NCBI RefSeq assembly: GCF_012910705.2
Contig: NZ_WTVG02000040.1
Coordinates: forward strand, 124,001 to 188,000
Reading direction: 5' to 3'
DNA: 64,000 bases
Source: Aromatoleum anaerobium
GTDB lineage: Bacteria; Pseudomonadota; Gammaproteobacteria; Burkholderiales; Rhodocyclaceae
A program made the position numbers and the translations under genes. Position 1 is the stretch's first letter. Every line of letters starts with the position of its first letter. The notes beneath the pieces were generated by a model. That model saw nothing but the letters and a program-made list of their open reading frames with translations. It was not told the origin of the DNA and did no database searches. Shown here in pieces: positions 36,309 through 47,165 of this stretch.

Positions 36309-36427
36309 TCGACTCTGAAAAATTCATCCCCGGCCCGGCGCATATGTTGGATAACGCCTTCGGCTCGTCGGCCCTACGCCTGCTGGCCGATGCCGTCGGC
36401 GCAGCCGCCGCGCGCCTGCTCGCCGGC

Positions 36428-37759
36428 TCACAGAATGCCGCGCACTAGCGCGACGCCGAACAGCCACACGACCGCGAGCGCATACGCCGCGACGCAGTAG
36501 CGCAGGTTCGCCCGCGCGAGCCCGAGCGCTGACAGCGCGAAGCGCCCTTGCAGCGACAGATGCACGCCGGACATCGGATTGAGCGCGAGGCCGATGCCCC
36601 AGCTCATCAGGAACATCAGCGCGAGCAGCAGCGGGTCGGGCGCGAGCGGCGCGAGCCACGCCGACGCGATGACGATCGTCACCACCGCGTGCACGCCGAT
36701 CGCCGACAGCGCGATCATCAGCCCGAGCACGACCGCCGCCTGCAGCGCGCCGAACCGCTCGAACGGCAGCCAGCCGGAATCGGTCTGCATCAGCGCCTGC
36801 AGGCCGGTCGCCAACACGCCGGCGGCGAGGAACAGCATCAGCTCGCCGGACATCGCCGGGAGGCGGCGGTGGGCGTGATCGATGATGCGCTCGACGCCGT
36901 CGCCCGGCCCGCTGCGGACGAACACCGCCGCCACGCTGATCGCCAGCGCCGCGCCGCTGATGATCGCGAGCGACGACCACGCGGGCAGCAGGAAATGAGC
37001 GGCGCTCACGAGGCCGGTCAGCGCAAGCGGCAGCCACAGCGCCGACGGGCGCATCGGAAAGCCGACGAAGTCGGGATCCTCGCCTGCTGCTGCCGGCGGC
37101 AGCGTCCGTCCGGCGACCCACACCAGCACTGCCGCCAACGGAGCGCCGGCGAGCGCGACGTCGGCGAGGCGCGCCTGGGGCGCATACGTCAGTGCGACCG
37201 CCATGGCGCCGAAGAACGGTGACCACAGCGCCGCGAGCATGAACGGACGCGCGATCGCGGCGGCCTGTCGCGGCGACAGCCGCCCGGCCTGCGCAAGCCG
37301 CTCGGCGACGATGAAAATCACCGACATGTTGATGACGGCGCCGAAAACATGTACGCCGGCCATCGTCTGCCACAACGCGCGTCGCCCGCGCGGAAGGGGC
37401 CGGTCATCGCCGCCTCCCATGCCGACGAGCTGCAGGAAGCTCACTGCGGCGAGCATGCCGAGCAGCGGCGTGTTCTTCGTCAGCAGGCCGCTCCACGAAG
37501 GGCTGTGGCCACGCCACAGCGCCACTGCGAGCGCGACGGCGCCGAGCCCGGAAAGGATGATCGCGAAGCGGTGCTGCTTGTGGTCGAGGCGAGGCCACAG
37601 CGCGATTGCCGCTCCCCACGCGGCGAGGCCGGCGGGCCAGGCCGGAAGGCCGGTGCGCGCGCCATGCGCGAGCGACAGCAGCACCAGCGCCATCATCAGC
37701 CACGCGGCGAGAGCCGAACGCGGCCGCGAAAGGATTTGCTGCGGCGGCGAATGCAGCAC
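36428..37759 (-). CDS. multi-pass membrane permease (ion-transporter superfamily-like)
   Basis: The 443-residue protein has about ten to eleven hydrophobic segments spread along its whole length. Motifs such as MSWGIGLALNPMSGVHLSL and LLTKNTPLLGMLAAVSFLQLVG recall transporters of the ArsB/NhaD/Dct-like ion-transporter class, but no family signature is decisive. The GTG start at 37759 directly abuts the RND pump stop codon, so it ends a purM-adaptor-pump-permease run. Substrate unknown. Confidence 0.6.
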   Translation of the reverse strand: MLHSPPQQILSRPRSALAAWLMMALVLLSLAHGARTGLPAWPAGLAAWGAAIALWPRLDHKQHRFAIILSGLGAVALAVALWRGHSPSWSGLLTKNTPLLGMLAAVSFLQLVGMGGGDDRPLPRGRRALWQTMAGVHVFGAVINMSVIFIVAERLAQAGRLSPRQAAAIARPFMLAALWSPFFGAMAVALTYAPQARLADVALAGAPLAAVLVWVAGRTLPPAAAGEDPDFVGFPMRPSALWLPLALTGLVSAAHFLLPAWSSLAIISGAALAISVAAVFVRSGPGDGVERIIDHAHRRLPAMSGELMLFLAAGVLATGLQALMQTDSGWLPFERFGALQAAVVLGLMIALSAIGVHAVVTIVIASAWLAPLAPDPLLLALMFLMSWGIGLALNPMSGVHLSLQGRFALSALGLARANLRYCVAAYALAVVWLFGVALVRGIL

Positions 37760-40700
37760 TTATTCTGTCGCCGCGACCGGCTGTTCGGCCTCGATGCGGG
37801 TGCGCTTGCGGCGCGCGAGGAGCGTATACACGGTCGGCACGACGAACAGCGTGAACACCGTGCCGAGCAGCAGGCCGCCGACGATGACCCAGCCGATCTG
37901 CTGGCGGCTCTCGGCGCCGGCGCCGGTCGCGAGCGCGAGCGGGATCGAGCCGAGTACCATCGCCCCGGTCGTCATCAGGATCGGCCGCAGCCGCAGCACC
38001 GACGCGTCGATGACCGCCTCCGTCAGCGCCGCGCCCTCGTCGCGCAGCTGGTTCGCGAACTCGACGATCAGGATGCCGTGCTTCGTGATCAGCCCGACCA
38101 GCGTGACGAGCCCGATCTGGCTATACACGTTCAGCGTGCCGCCGGTGAAATACAGCGCCGCGAGCGCACCGGTCATCGACAGCGGCACCGTCAGCATGAT
38201 GATGAACGGGTCGCGGAAGCTCTCGAACTGCGCCGCGAGCACGAGGTAGATGAACGCCAGCGCGAGCACGAAAGTCAGCGCGAGGCTCGCCGAGCTGGTC
38301 TTGAACTCGCGCGACTGGCCGTCGTAGTCGATCGCGTAGCCGGCCGGCAGCACGCGCGCGGCCGTCTGTTCGAGAAATGCCAGCGCCTCGCCGAGCGCAA
38401 AATCCGGCGCGAGGTTCGCCGAAATGGTCACCGAACGCCGCTGGCCGAAGTGGTTGAGCTCGCGCGGGCTGACCGTCTCGCGCACCTGCACGAGGTTCGC
38501 GAGCGGTACCATCTCGCCGCTTTTGCCGCGCACGTAGATCTCGCGGATGTCGCGGGCAATGGTGCGGCTTGCCGCCTCGACCTGCACGATCACGTCGTAC
38601 TGTTCCGCGTCCTTCTTGTAGCGCGTGACCTGCCGCCCGCCGAGCATCGTCTCGAGCGTGCGGCCGATCACGTCGACGGGAATGCCGAGGTCGGCGGCGC
38701 GGTCGCGGTCGACGTCGACCGCAAGTTCCGGCTTCGTCAGCTTCAGGTCGGTGTCCGGCGACACGAAACCCGGATGGGCGCGCAGCTCGTCGAGCATCCG
38801 CTCGGTGTGGCGCGCGAGTTCGTCGTACGACTCCGACGTCGTGATGACGAAGCTGACCGGACGCGAGCGCGAACTCTGCCCGAACGCCGCCGGCAGCACC
38901 GGGAACGCGAGCAGCCCCGGCACCGCCGAGAGCTTCGGCCGCAGCTCGCCGGCGATCTCGGCGGCGTTGCGCTCGCGCTCGGCCCAGTCGGTGAAACCGG
39001 CGAACGAGATCCCCTGGGACACCGTCGGGTTGCCGGAGATGACGAGGTAGCGGTCGACTTCCGGCGTCTGAGCAAAGATCGCCTCGACCTGTTCGGCATA
39101 GCGGCCCATGAAGTCGATCGTCGCGCCTTCCGGCCCGGAAAAGATGCCGACGACGCGGCCGCGGTCCTCGACCGGCGCAAGTTCCGTCTTCAACGTCTTG
39201 AGCAGCACCAGCGACAAGCCGGCGACGACGACGAACGCGAGCACCACGGCCCAGCGCAGTTGCAACGCAAAGATCAGCGCACGACGGTAGCCGTTCGTCA
39301 GGCGGCCGAGGAACCCCTCGATCGCGTTGTAGAAACGGCCGTGCCGCTGTTCGTGGCGCAGCAGCTTCGAGCACATCATCGGCGACAGCGTCAGCGCGAC
39401 GAAACCCGACACGATCACCGCGCCGGCGAGCGTCAGCGCGAACTCGGTGAAGAGCTTGCCGGTGCGCCCGGTCATGAACGCGACCGGCGCATACACCGCG
39501 GCGAGCGTGATCGTCATCGCGACGACAGCGAAGCCGATCTCGCGCGCGCCGCGGAATGCCGCCTGGACGGGCTCCATGCCTTCCTCGACATGCCGGTAGA
39601 TGTTCTCGAGCACGACGATCGCGTCGTCGACGACGAGGCCGATCGCGAGCACCAGCGCGAGCAAGGTCAGCGTGTTGATCGAGAAGCCGAACACCAGCAT
39701 CAGCGTGAACGCGCCGACGAGCGACACCGGGATCGTCACCAGCGGCACCAGCATCGCACGCCAGTTGCGCAGGAAGAAGAAGCAGATCACCGCGACCAGC
39801 AGCACTGCTTCCCAGATCGTCGTGAATACCGACGCGATCGAGCGTTCGATGAACACGGTCGTGTCGTTCGCGATGCTCATCGTCATGCCTTCGGGCAGCT
39901 CGGCTTCGAGCACCGGCATCATCTCGACGAGCCCGCGTTTGAGGTCGAGCGGGTTCGCGACCGACTGCTTGATCAGGCCGAGCGACACTGCCGGCTTGCC
40001 CATGAAACGCACCAGCGTGCGCTCGCTCTGCGCGGCGACTTCGACGCGGCCGATGTCGCGGATGCGCACCGGGCGCCCGTCCGCCGTCCCGGGTTCGCGC
40101 ACGACGATCGCCTCGAACTCCTGCGGCTCGTCGAGATCGGTCTGCGCGACGACGGCGAATTCGCGCTCGCGGCTCTCGATGCGCCCGGCCGGCAGCTCGA
40201 CGTTCTGGCGCCGGATCGCGTCCTCGACGTCCTGTGGCGTGAGCTTGAACGCCGCGAGCCGGTCGCGATCAAGCCAGATGCGCATCGAATAGCGGCGCTC
40301 GCCGAACACGCGCGCGTCGGCGGCGCCGGAGAGCGTCTGCAGCCGCGGCTTGACGATGCGGCTGGCGATGTCGCTCAGTTCGAGCGACGAGTGGCGATCC
40401 GACGAGAAGGCGATCCAGATGATCGGGCTCGCGTCGGCTTCGACTTTCGCGATCACCGGCTCGTCGATGTCGTCCGGCAGCTGGCGGCGCGCGCGCGACA
40501 CCCGGTCGCGCACGTCGGCCGCGGCGCTGTCGGCGTCGCGCTCGATGCGGAAGCGGATCGTGATCTGGCTGCGCTCCTGGCGGCTGATCGACTGGATCAC
40601 GTCGACGCCTTCGATGCCTGCGAGCGAATCCTCGAGCGGTTTCGTGACCTGCGATTCGACGATCTCGGCGCTCGCGCCGGTGTAGGTCGTGTCCACAGTC

Positions 40701-40834
40701 ACGACCGGCTCGTCGATGTTCGGGTATTCACGCACCGTCAGGCGCGAATACGACATCAGCCCGACGAGCAGCACCAGCAGCGACAGCACCGTCGCGAACA
40801 CCGGGCGCTTGATGCAGATCTCGGACAGGATCAT
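37760..40834 (-). CDS. RND efflux pump, inner-membrane component (HAE-1 type)
   Basis: Proton-driven exporter of about 1024 residues, the normal size. The N-terminus ICIKRPVFATVLSLLVLLVGL is the classic AcrB-type first helix. ERSQITIRFRIERDADSAAADVRDRV is in the porter domain, and the membrane core holds VVDDAIVVLENIYRH, with the Asp pair of helix 4 in LALVLAIGLVVDDAIV. It is translated after the adaptor (gap of 15 bases). No outer-membrane channel gene is adjacent, so it must borrow one. Substrate unknown. Confidence 0.92.
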   Translation of the reverse strand: MILSEICIKRPVFATVLSLLVLLVGLMSYSRLTVREYPNIDEPVVTVDTTYTGASAEIVESQVTKPLEDSLAGIEGVDVIQSISRQERSQITIRFRIERDADSAAADVRDRVSRARRQLPDDIDEPVIAKVEADASPIIWIAFSSDRHSSLELSDIASRIVKPRLQTLSGAADARVFGERRYSMRIWLDRDRLAAFKLTPQDVEDAIRRQNVELPAGRIESREREFAVVAQTDLDEPQEFEAIVVREPGTADGRPVRIRDIGRVEVAAQSERTLVRFMGKPAVSLGLIKQSVANPLDLKRGLVEMMPVLEAELPEGMTMSIANDTTVFIERSIASVFTTIWEAVLLVAVICFFFLRNWRAMLVPLVTIPVSLVGAFTLMLVFGFSINTLTLLALVLAIGLVVDDAIVVLENIYRHVEEGMEPVQAAFRGAREIGFAVVAMTITLAAVYAPVAFMTGRTGKLFTEFALTLAGAVIVSGFVALTLSPMMCSKLLRHEQRHGRFYNAIEGFLGRLTNGYRRALIFALQLRWAVVLAFVVVAGLSLVLLKTLKTELAPVEDRGRVVGIFSGPEGATIDFMGRYAEQVEAIFAQTPEVDRYLVISGNPTVSQGISFAGFTDWAERERNAAEIAGELRPKLSAVPGLLAFPVLPAAFGQSSRSRPVSFVITTSESYDELARHTERMLDELRAHPGFVSPDTDLKLTKPELAVDVDRDRAADLGIPVDVIGRTLETMLGGRQVTRYKKDAEQYDVIVQVEAASRTIARDIREIYVRGKSGEMVPLANLVQVRETVSPRELNHFGQRRSVTISANLAPDFALGEALAFLEQTAARVLPAGYAIDYDGQSREFKTSSASLALTFVLALAFIYLVLAAQFESFRDPFIIMLTVPLSMTGALAALYFTGGTLNVYSQIGLVTLVGLITKHGILIVEFANQLRDEGAALTEAVIDASVLRLRPILMTTGAMVLGSIPLALATGAGAESRQQIGWVIVGGLLLGTVFTLFVVPTVYTLLARRKRTRIEAEQPVAATE

Positions 40835-40849
40835 CTCGTGCGCCTCCGG

Positions 40850-42010
40850 TCAACCGGCTCCGCCGGCAGCACCTGCCGAAGGCGCCTCGCCGGCCCCGTC
40901 CGCGCGCACTACGCGCACCGGCGCCCCGTCGCGCAGCTTGAGCTGGCCCGCCGTCACGACGACGTCGCCGGCCTGCAGGCCACGCACGACTTCGACGCGC
41001 GTGCCGCGCCGCACCCCGGTCGACACCTCGACGCGCTGCGCCTTGCCGTCGACGACGCGATAGACGAACTGCACGTTGCCGGGCGCCGACACCAGCGCCT
41101 CCTCGGGGAGGATCGCGACGTCGGCGCGCTGCTGCAGGATCAGCCGCACGCGCGCGAACATCCCCGGGCGCAGCCGCAGGCCTTCGTTCGGCAGCGTCGC
41201 GCGCATCACGACCGAGCGTCCCTGTTCGTCGACGAGCGGGTCGATCGCGGCGACCCGCGCTTCGAAGCGCTGACCGGGAATCGCGTCGGAGGTGAGTTCG
41301 AGCGTCTGCCCGGGGCGCACGCGCGCGAGATAGTTTTCCGGCAGGCGGAAATCGACTTTCAGCGTCGCGATGTCCTCGAGATTGACCAGGTCGTCGCCTT
41401 CCTTGACGTAGTCGCCGACGCTGACGTTGCGAATCCCGACGACGCCGGCGAACGGCGCGCGGATGCGCGTGCGTTCGAGGTGCGCCTGCGCGAGCGCCAT
41501 GTTCGCGCGCGCGACTTCGAGCTGCGAAGCGGCTTCGTCGCGCGCGGTGTGGCTGAGGAACTTGCGCTTGAAGAGATCGTCGGTGCGGCCGTAATTGGCC
41601 TCGGCGAGCGCGAGGTTCGCCTTCGCCTGCTGCACTTCGGCCTGCTGCACCGCTGCGTCGAGTTCGACCAGCACTTCGCCGCGCCGTACCGGCCCGCCTT
41701 CGCGGAAGCGGATCGCGGCGATGCGGCCGGCGACTTCGGGCCGCAGCACGACCGATTCGTTCGAGCGCAGCGTGCCGACCGCGGTGACGTCGTCGGCGAC
41801 GGTTTCGGACGTCACCGTGACGGTCTCGACGCCAACCGGGTCCGCCTTGGCCGCAGCGCCGGCTGCGCCGCCATTGCCCCGTTGTGCCGCGGGCGCCGCG
41901 CCCACCGGCTGTGGGGTGGCCGGCGTGCGGTTCGCGTAGTACGCATAGCCCGCAAGCGCGGCGAGGCCGACGAGGCTGAGAACGACGATCAAGCGCCGTG
42001 AGGCGGGCAT
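40850..42010 (-). CDS. RND periplasmic adaptor (membrane fusion protein)
   Basis: The 386-residue protein has one N-terminal membrane anchor or signal (about 5-25, LIVVLSLVGLAALAGYAYY), a lipoyl-like region (VVLRPEVAGRIAAIRFREGGPVRRGEVLVELD), a coiled-coil hairpin near 105-170 and a beta barrel (IRAPFAGVVGIRNVSVGDYV). The C-terminus is a G- and A-rich tail. It stands 11 bases after purM and 15 bases before the pump gene, forming one apparent operon. Confidence 0.9.
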   Translation of the reverse strand: MPASRRLIVVLSLVGLAALAGYAYYANRTPATPQPVGAAPAAQRGNGGAAGAAAKADPVGVETVTVTSETVADDVTAVGTLRSNESVVLRPEVAGRIAAIRFREGGPVRRGEVLVELDAAVQQAEVQQAKANLALAEANYGRTDDLFKRKFLSHTARDEAASQLEVARANMALAQAHLERTRIRAPFAGVVGIRNVSVGDYVKEGDDLVNLEDIATLKVDFRLPENYLARVRPGQTLELTSDAIPGQRFEARVAAIDPLVDEQGRSVVMRATLPNEGLRLRPGMFARVRLILQQRADVAILPEEALVSAPGNVQFVYRVVDGKAQRVEVSTGVRRGTRVEVVRGLQAGDVVVTAGQLKLRDGAPVRVVRADGAGEAPSAGAAGGAG

Positions 42011-42021
42011 TGCGGCCGGCC

Positions 42022-43068
<1,047 letters not shown>

Positions 43069-43220
43069 GTGGGTTCCTCTAGCGGGCGGAAGCGGGGGTT
43101 CGGCCGGACCCGGCGAGCGGGAAACTTGAGGCCGCAACACCAAGTGGCTACATTTACGGGTTTCGCGGGTCACTCCGGCATTTGCCGGGCACCCGCGCCA
43201 GGCTCGCAATTTTACTCGAA

Positions 43221-44318
43221 ATGACCCAATCCCGCGCCGACCGTCTGCAATCCGCCGTGTGGGCCGGCGTTGCGCTTGCGCTCGTCGCGCTGCTCTACGC
43301 GCTGGGGCCGATCCTCGCGCCGTTCGTGATCGCGGCGGTGTTCGCGTACATTTGCGACCCGGCGGTGAACTGGATGGTCCGGCGCCGCATTCCGCGGCCG
43401 CTCGCGGTGCTGCTGGTGATCCTCGGCCTGGGCGCGATGATGCTGCTGCTGCTGCTGATCCTCGCGCCGATGATCTATCGCGAGGCGATCGCGCTCGTCG
43501 GCCGCCTGCCGGACCTAATCGAGCTGCTCAATTCCCGCGTCGCACCGCAACTGATGGAGCGCTTCGGCATCGACGTGCAGCTCGATGCGGCGTTCGTGCG
43601 CACGTGGATCACCGAGAACTGGAGCACCGCGCAGGACCTCGTGCCGGTCATCCTCGGCCACCTGCGCCAGGGCGGCAGCGCGCTGGTCGGCCTCGCGGCG
43701 CTCGTGCTGCTGATCCCGGTCGTGATGTTCTACCTGCTGCAAGACTGGCCGCAGCTGGTCGCGAACGTGCAGGCCATCATTCCGCGCCCGATGCTGCCGC
43801 GCACGCTGCGCATCTTCAACGACATTGATTCGGTGCTGTCGCAGTTCCTGCGCGGCCAGCTCTCGGTGATGCTGCTGCTCGCAGTGTTCTACAGCGTCGG
43901 GCTGTGGCTCGCCGGGCTGAAGTTCGCGTTGCCGGTCGGCGTCATCACCGGCCTGCTCGTTTTCATCCCCTACATCGGCTTCGGCGGCGGCCTGATCCTC
44001 GCGATCCTCACTGCGCTGCTGCAGGCCGACGGCTGGTCGCCGCTGATCGGCGTCGCGATCGTGTACAGCCTCGGGCAGGCGATCGAGAGCTTCGTGCTGA
44101 CGCCCTACCTCGTCGGCGAGCGCATCGGCCTGCATCCGGTTGCAGTGATCTTCGCGTTGATGGCGTTCGGCCAGCTGTTCGGCTTCGTCGGCGTGCTCGT
44201 CGCGCTGCCGGCGAGCGCGGCGATCCTCGTCGGCTTGCGCGAACTGCGTACCGCGTGGGTCGCGAGCCGCCTCTACCAGGGCGACACCGAATCGCGCATC
44301 GAGGAGATCGGCAAGTGA
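43221..44318 (+). CDS. AI-2E family / PerM-type membrane protein
   Basis: The 365-residue protein has about seven to eight membrane segments and the family's [13 protein letters not shown] and [20 protein letters not shown] blocks. Members have been proposed as exporters or antiporters, but the substrate is usually unknown. ATG 43221 is chosen over an upstream start because it follows the conserved N-terminus [10 protein letters not shown]. Its stop overlaps the GTG of hda by four bases, a common arrangement in betaproteobacteria. Confidence 0.85.
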   Translation: MTQSRADRLQSAVWAGVALALVALLYALGPILAPFVIAAVFAYICDPAVNWMVRRRIPRPLAVLLVILGLGAMMLLLLLILAPMIYREAIALVGRLPDLIELLNSRVAPQLMERFGIDVQLDAAFVRTWITENWSTAQDLVPVILGHLRQGGSALVGLAALVLLIPVVMFYLLQDWPQLVANVQAIIPRPMLPRTLRIFNDIDSVLSQFLRGQLSVMLLLAVFYSVGLWLAGLKFALPVGVITGLLVFIPYIGFGGGLILAILTALLQADGWSPLIGVAIVYSLGQAIESFVLTPYLVGERIGLHPVAVIFALMAFGQLFGFVGVLVALPASAAILVGLRELRTAWVASRLYQGDTESRIEEIGK

Positions 44319-44986
44319 AGCAGCTCGTGCTCGACATCCGCCCCGATGCGCCGCCGACGCTCGACAACTTTGTCGTCGGCAGCAACGACGAACTGGTCGC
44401 CGCGCTCGACGCAATCGGAGCGCACGCCGCCCACCTGTATCTTTGGGGCCCCGCGGGCAGCGGTCGCAGCCATCTGTTGCGTGCGGCAGTCGCCGGGGCG
44501 CGCGCGGCGGGCCGCCCGGCCCTCTACGTCCCGGCCGCCGAAGCGGGGGACGAATTGCCGCAGACCGGCGGCGCGCTGCTCGCGGTCGACGACCTCGACG
44601 CACTCGACGCAGCCGCGCAGGTCGCGCTGTTCAACGCGTTCAACCGCGCGCGCGGCAACGGCCAGACGCTGCTCCTGGCCGGCGCGACCGCGCCGCGGCA
44701 GCTCGCGGTGCGCGAGGATCTGCGCACCCGCGTCGGCCAGTGTCTGGTCTATGAAGTCCGCCCGCTCGACGATGAAGCGCGCGCGGCGATCCTGCGCACG
44801 CTCGCCGAGCGGCGCGGCCTGCCGCTCGCCGACGAAGTAACCGATTTCCTGCTGCGCCACGGCCGCCGCGACCTGCCGAGCCTGCTCGCGGTGCTCGACG
44901 CGCTCGACACCGCGTCGCTCGAACGCAAGCGCGCGGTCACCCTGCCGCTGCTGCGCGAGATGATCCAGGCCGGTCTCGACATATGA
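44315..44986 (+). CDS. hda: DnaA inactivator Hda (AAA+)
   Basis: Hda with the DNA clamp stimulates ATP hydrolysis by DnaA and so limits re-initiation. The 223-residue protein has a short N-terminal clamp-binding segment ([21 protein letters not shown]), the P-loop GPAGSGRSHLL and Walker B LLAVDDLDAL. Its size and place after the PerM gene match betaproteobacterial hda. GTG at 44315 is the start. Confidence 0.9.
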   Translation: MKQLVLDIRPDAPPTLDNFVVGSNDELVAALDAIGAHAAHLYLWGPAGSGRSHLLRAAVAGARAAGRPALYVPAAEAGDELPQTGGALLAVDDLDALDAAAQVALFNAFNRARGNGQTLLLAGATAPRQLAVREDLRTRVGQCLVYEVRPLDDEARAAILRTLAERRGLPLADEVTDFLLRHGRRDLPSLLAVLDALDTASLERKRAVTLPLLREMIQAGLDI

Positions 44987-45065
44987 GCCCGCATCCTCGC
45001 GCCGCGCCGGGCACGCCTGCTGCCCCCGACCGTCCGGACCCCGGACCCCATTCAAGGAAACCAGC

Positions 45066-45728
45066 TTGGACCTCGTACTCTTCGACCTCGACAACACGCT
45101 GCTCGATGGCGACTCCGACTTCGCGTGGGCGCAGTTTCTCATCGCCAAGGGCGTGCTCGACCGAGAAGTGCAGGAAGCGAAGAACATCGGCTTCTACGAG
45201 CAATACAAGGCCGGCACGCTCGACATCTTCGAGTTCCTCGACTTCCAGCTCGCTCCGCTCGCGCGCCATCCGCGCGCGCAGCTCGACGCATGGCACCGCG
45301 AATTCATGGCGACGGCCGTCGCACCGATGATCACCGACAAGGCCCGCCGGCTGGTGCGCGAACAGCTCGACCGCGGCGCGCTGGTCGCGGTCGTCACGGC
45401 GACGAACAGCTTCGTCACCGGCCCGATCGTGCGCGAATTCGGCATTCCCCATCTCATCGCGACGATTCCGGCGCAGGAACACGGCGCTTTTACCGGCAAG
45501 CCGCGCGGCACTCCGGCGTTCAAGGCGGGCAAGATCGAGCGTGTCGACAGCTGGCTCGAGTCGATCGGCCTGTATCACGGCAGCTTCTCGCGCTCGTGGT
45601 TCTACAGCGACTCGCACAACGACCTGCCGCTGATGGCGCGCGTCACCGACCCGGTCGCCGTCGACCCCGACGACAGGCTGCGCGCGCATGCGCTCGCCCA
45701 TGGCTGGCCGGTCATCTCGCTGCGGTAA
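45066..45728 (+). CDS. HAD-superfamily phosphatase (SerB-like, HAD-IB)
   Basis: The 220-residue cytoplasmic protein has the DxDxT core FDLDNTLLDGDSDF near the N-terminus, TATNSFVTGPIVREF for motif II, and SDSHNDLPLM with the terminal acidic pair. This is the HAD-IB group, close to phosphoserine phosphatase, but a specific substrate cannot be given. TTG at 45066 follows AAGGAAA at a good distance. It lies between hda and pcnB, as in related genomes. Confidence 0.85.
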   Translation: MDLVLFDLDNTLLDGDSDFAWAQFLIAKGVLDREVQEAKNIGFYEQYKAGTLDIFEFLDFQLAPLARHPRAQLDAWHREFMATAVAPMITDKARRLVREQLDRGALVAVVTATNSFVTGPIVREFGIPHLIATIPAQEHGAFTGKPRGTPAFKAGKIERVDSWLESIGLYHGSFSRSWFYSDSHNDLPLMARVTDPVAVDPDDRLRAHALAHGWPVISLR

Positions 45729-45806
45729 GGTGGCCAGCGGCACCCTGCAAGCCCTGCGCATCGGTTATGATTGCACGCTTATGTTGACCGCTCCGCCCTC
45801 TTTCCA

Positions 45807-47165
45807 ATGATCCGCAAGCTGCTGCGCAAAGTCTTCCAGCGCGCCGCGCTGCCAGTCGTGAATACCGAACCCGCGCTGATTCCCGTCGCTCAGCATGGCG
45901 TTCGCCGCGAGCAGCTCTCGCCGGTCGCGCGCAAGGTCTGCACGGTGCTGCAGGAACACGGCCACAAGGCATTCGTCGTCGGCGGCGCAGTGCGCGATCT
46001 CCTTGTCGGCCACCCGCCGAAAGATTACGACGTCGCGACGAGCGCGACGCCCGAGGAAGTCCGCGCGCTGTTCCGCCGCTCGCGCATCATCGGCCGCCGC
46101 TTCAAGATCGTGCACGTCATGAGCGGTGCGGAGACAATCGAAGTGTCGACGTTCCGCGCCAGCCAGGCTGCCGAGAGCACTGAAACCGACGAACACGGCC
46201 GGGTGCTGCGCGACAACGTCTTCGGCTCGCAGGCCGAGGACGCGACACGGCGCGACTTCACCGTCAACGCGCTGTACTACGATCCGACGACCGAGCAGAT
46301 CGTCGATTATCACCACGGCGTCGCCGACCTGAAGCAGAAGACGCTGCGCATCATCGGCGACCCGCGCGCGCGCTACCGCGAAGACCCGGTGCGGATGCTG
46401 CGCGGCGTGCGACTCGGCGCCAAGCTCGGCCTGACGCTCGACCCTGCCGCGCGCCACCCGATCCGCGAAATGGCGTCGCTGCTCGAAAACGTCCCGGCCG
46501 CGCGGCTCTTCGACGAAATGCTGAAGCTGCTGTTCTCCGGGTACGCGCTGAAATGCCTCGAACAGCTGCGCGAGGAAGGCCTGCACCACGGCCTGCTGCC
46601 GCTGCTCGACGTGATCCTCGAACAGCCGATGGGCGAACGCTTCGTCAGGCTGGCCCTCGAGAATACCGACGAGCGCGTGCGCCAGGACAAGTCGGTGTCG
46701 CCGGGTTTCCTGTTCGCGACGCTGTTGTGGCACGAAGTGCTTGCCGCATGGGAAACGCGCAAGCGCAACGGCGAGCACACCCAGCCCGCGCTGTTCGCGG
46801 CGATGGACGACGTGCTCGAGGCGCAGGCCGGCAAGCTTGCGATCACGCGGCGCATCGTTGGTGACATCAAGGAAATCTGGGCGCTGCAGCCCCGCTTCGA
46901 CAAGTGCAGCGGCAAGACGCCCTACCGTCTCATCGAACAGCCGCGTTACCGGGCGGCCTGGGACTTCCTGCGCTTGCGCGCGCAGTCGGGCGAAATCGAC
47001 CCGGCGCTCCCCGAGTGGTGGGACCGGTTCGCCCATGCGGGCCACGACGCCCGCGAAGCGCTGCTCGCCGAAGCCCCCGGCCGCGACGAAGCCCCCGAGC
47101 GCAAGCGGCGCCGTCGCCGGCGCAAGCCGGCCGAGGCCGACACCGCCGCCGTCGACGCGTCATGA
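45807..47165 (+). CDS. pcnB: poly(A) polymerase PcnB
   Basis: Adds A tails to RNA and so promotes decay. The 452-residue protein has the nucleotidyltransferase head: VVGGAVRDLLVG and PKDYDVATSATPEEVRALF, then RRDFTVNALYYDP, then EDPVRMLRGVRLGAKLG. It ends in a lysine- and arginine-rich C-terminus (RKRRRRRRKP-type) as PcnB does, unlike CCA-adding enzymes. ATG 45807 is preferred over an upstream start. Its stop overlaps folK by four bases. Confidence 0.92.
   Translation: MIRKLLRKVFQRAALPVVNTEPALIPVAQHGVRREQLSPVARKVCTVLQEHGHKAFVVGGAVRDLLVGHPPKDYDVATSATPEEVRALFRRSRIIGRRFKIVHVMSGAETIEVSTFRASQAAESTETDEHGRVLRDNVFGSQAEDATRRDFTVNALYYDPTTEQIVDYHHGVADLKQKTLRIIGDPRARYREDPVRMLRGVRLGAKLGLTLDPAARHPIREMASLLENVPAARLFDEMLKLLFSGYALKCLEQLREEGLHHGLLPLLDVILEQPMGERFVRLALENTDERVRQDKSVSPGFLFATLLWHEVLAAWETRKRNGEHTQPALFAAMDDVLEAQAGKLAITRRIVGDIKEIWALQPRFDKCSGKTPYRLIEQPRYRAAWDFLRLRAQSGEIDPALPEWWDRFAHAGHDAREALLAEAPGRDEAPERKRRRRRRKPAEADTAAVDAS

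Noticed and set aside
36215..36448. Short + strand frame at the right edge of the AT-rich island
   Set aside because: It crosses the composition boundary and the start of the radical SAM gene, with no ribosome binding site or motif.
37349..42001. 1550-residue + strand frame opposite the RND pump and adaptor
   Set aside because: Antisense shadow created by GC-rich codon use; very rich in H, R and D, with no domains.
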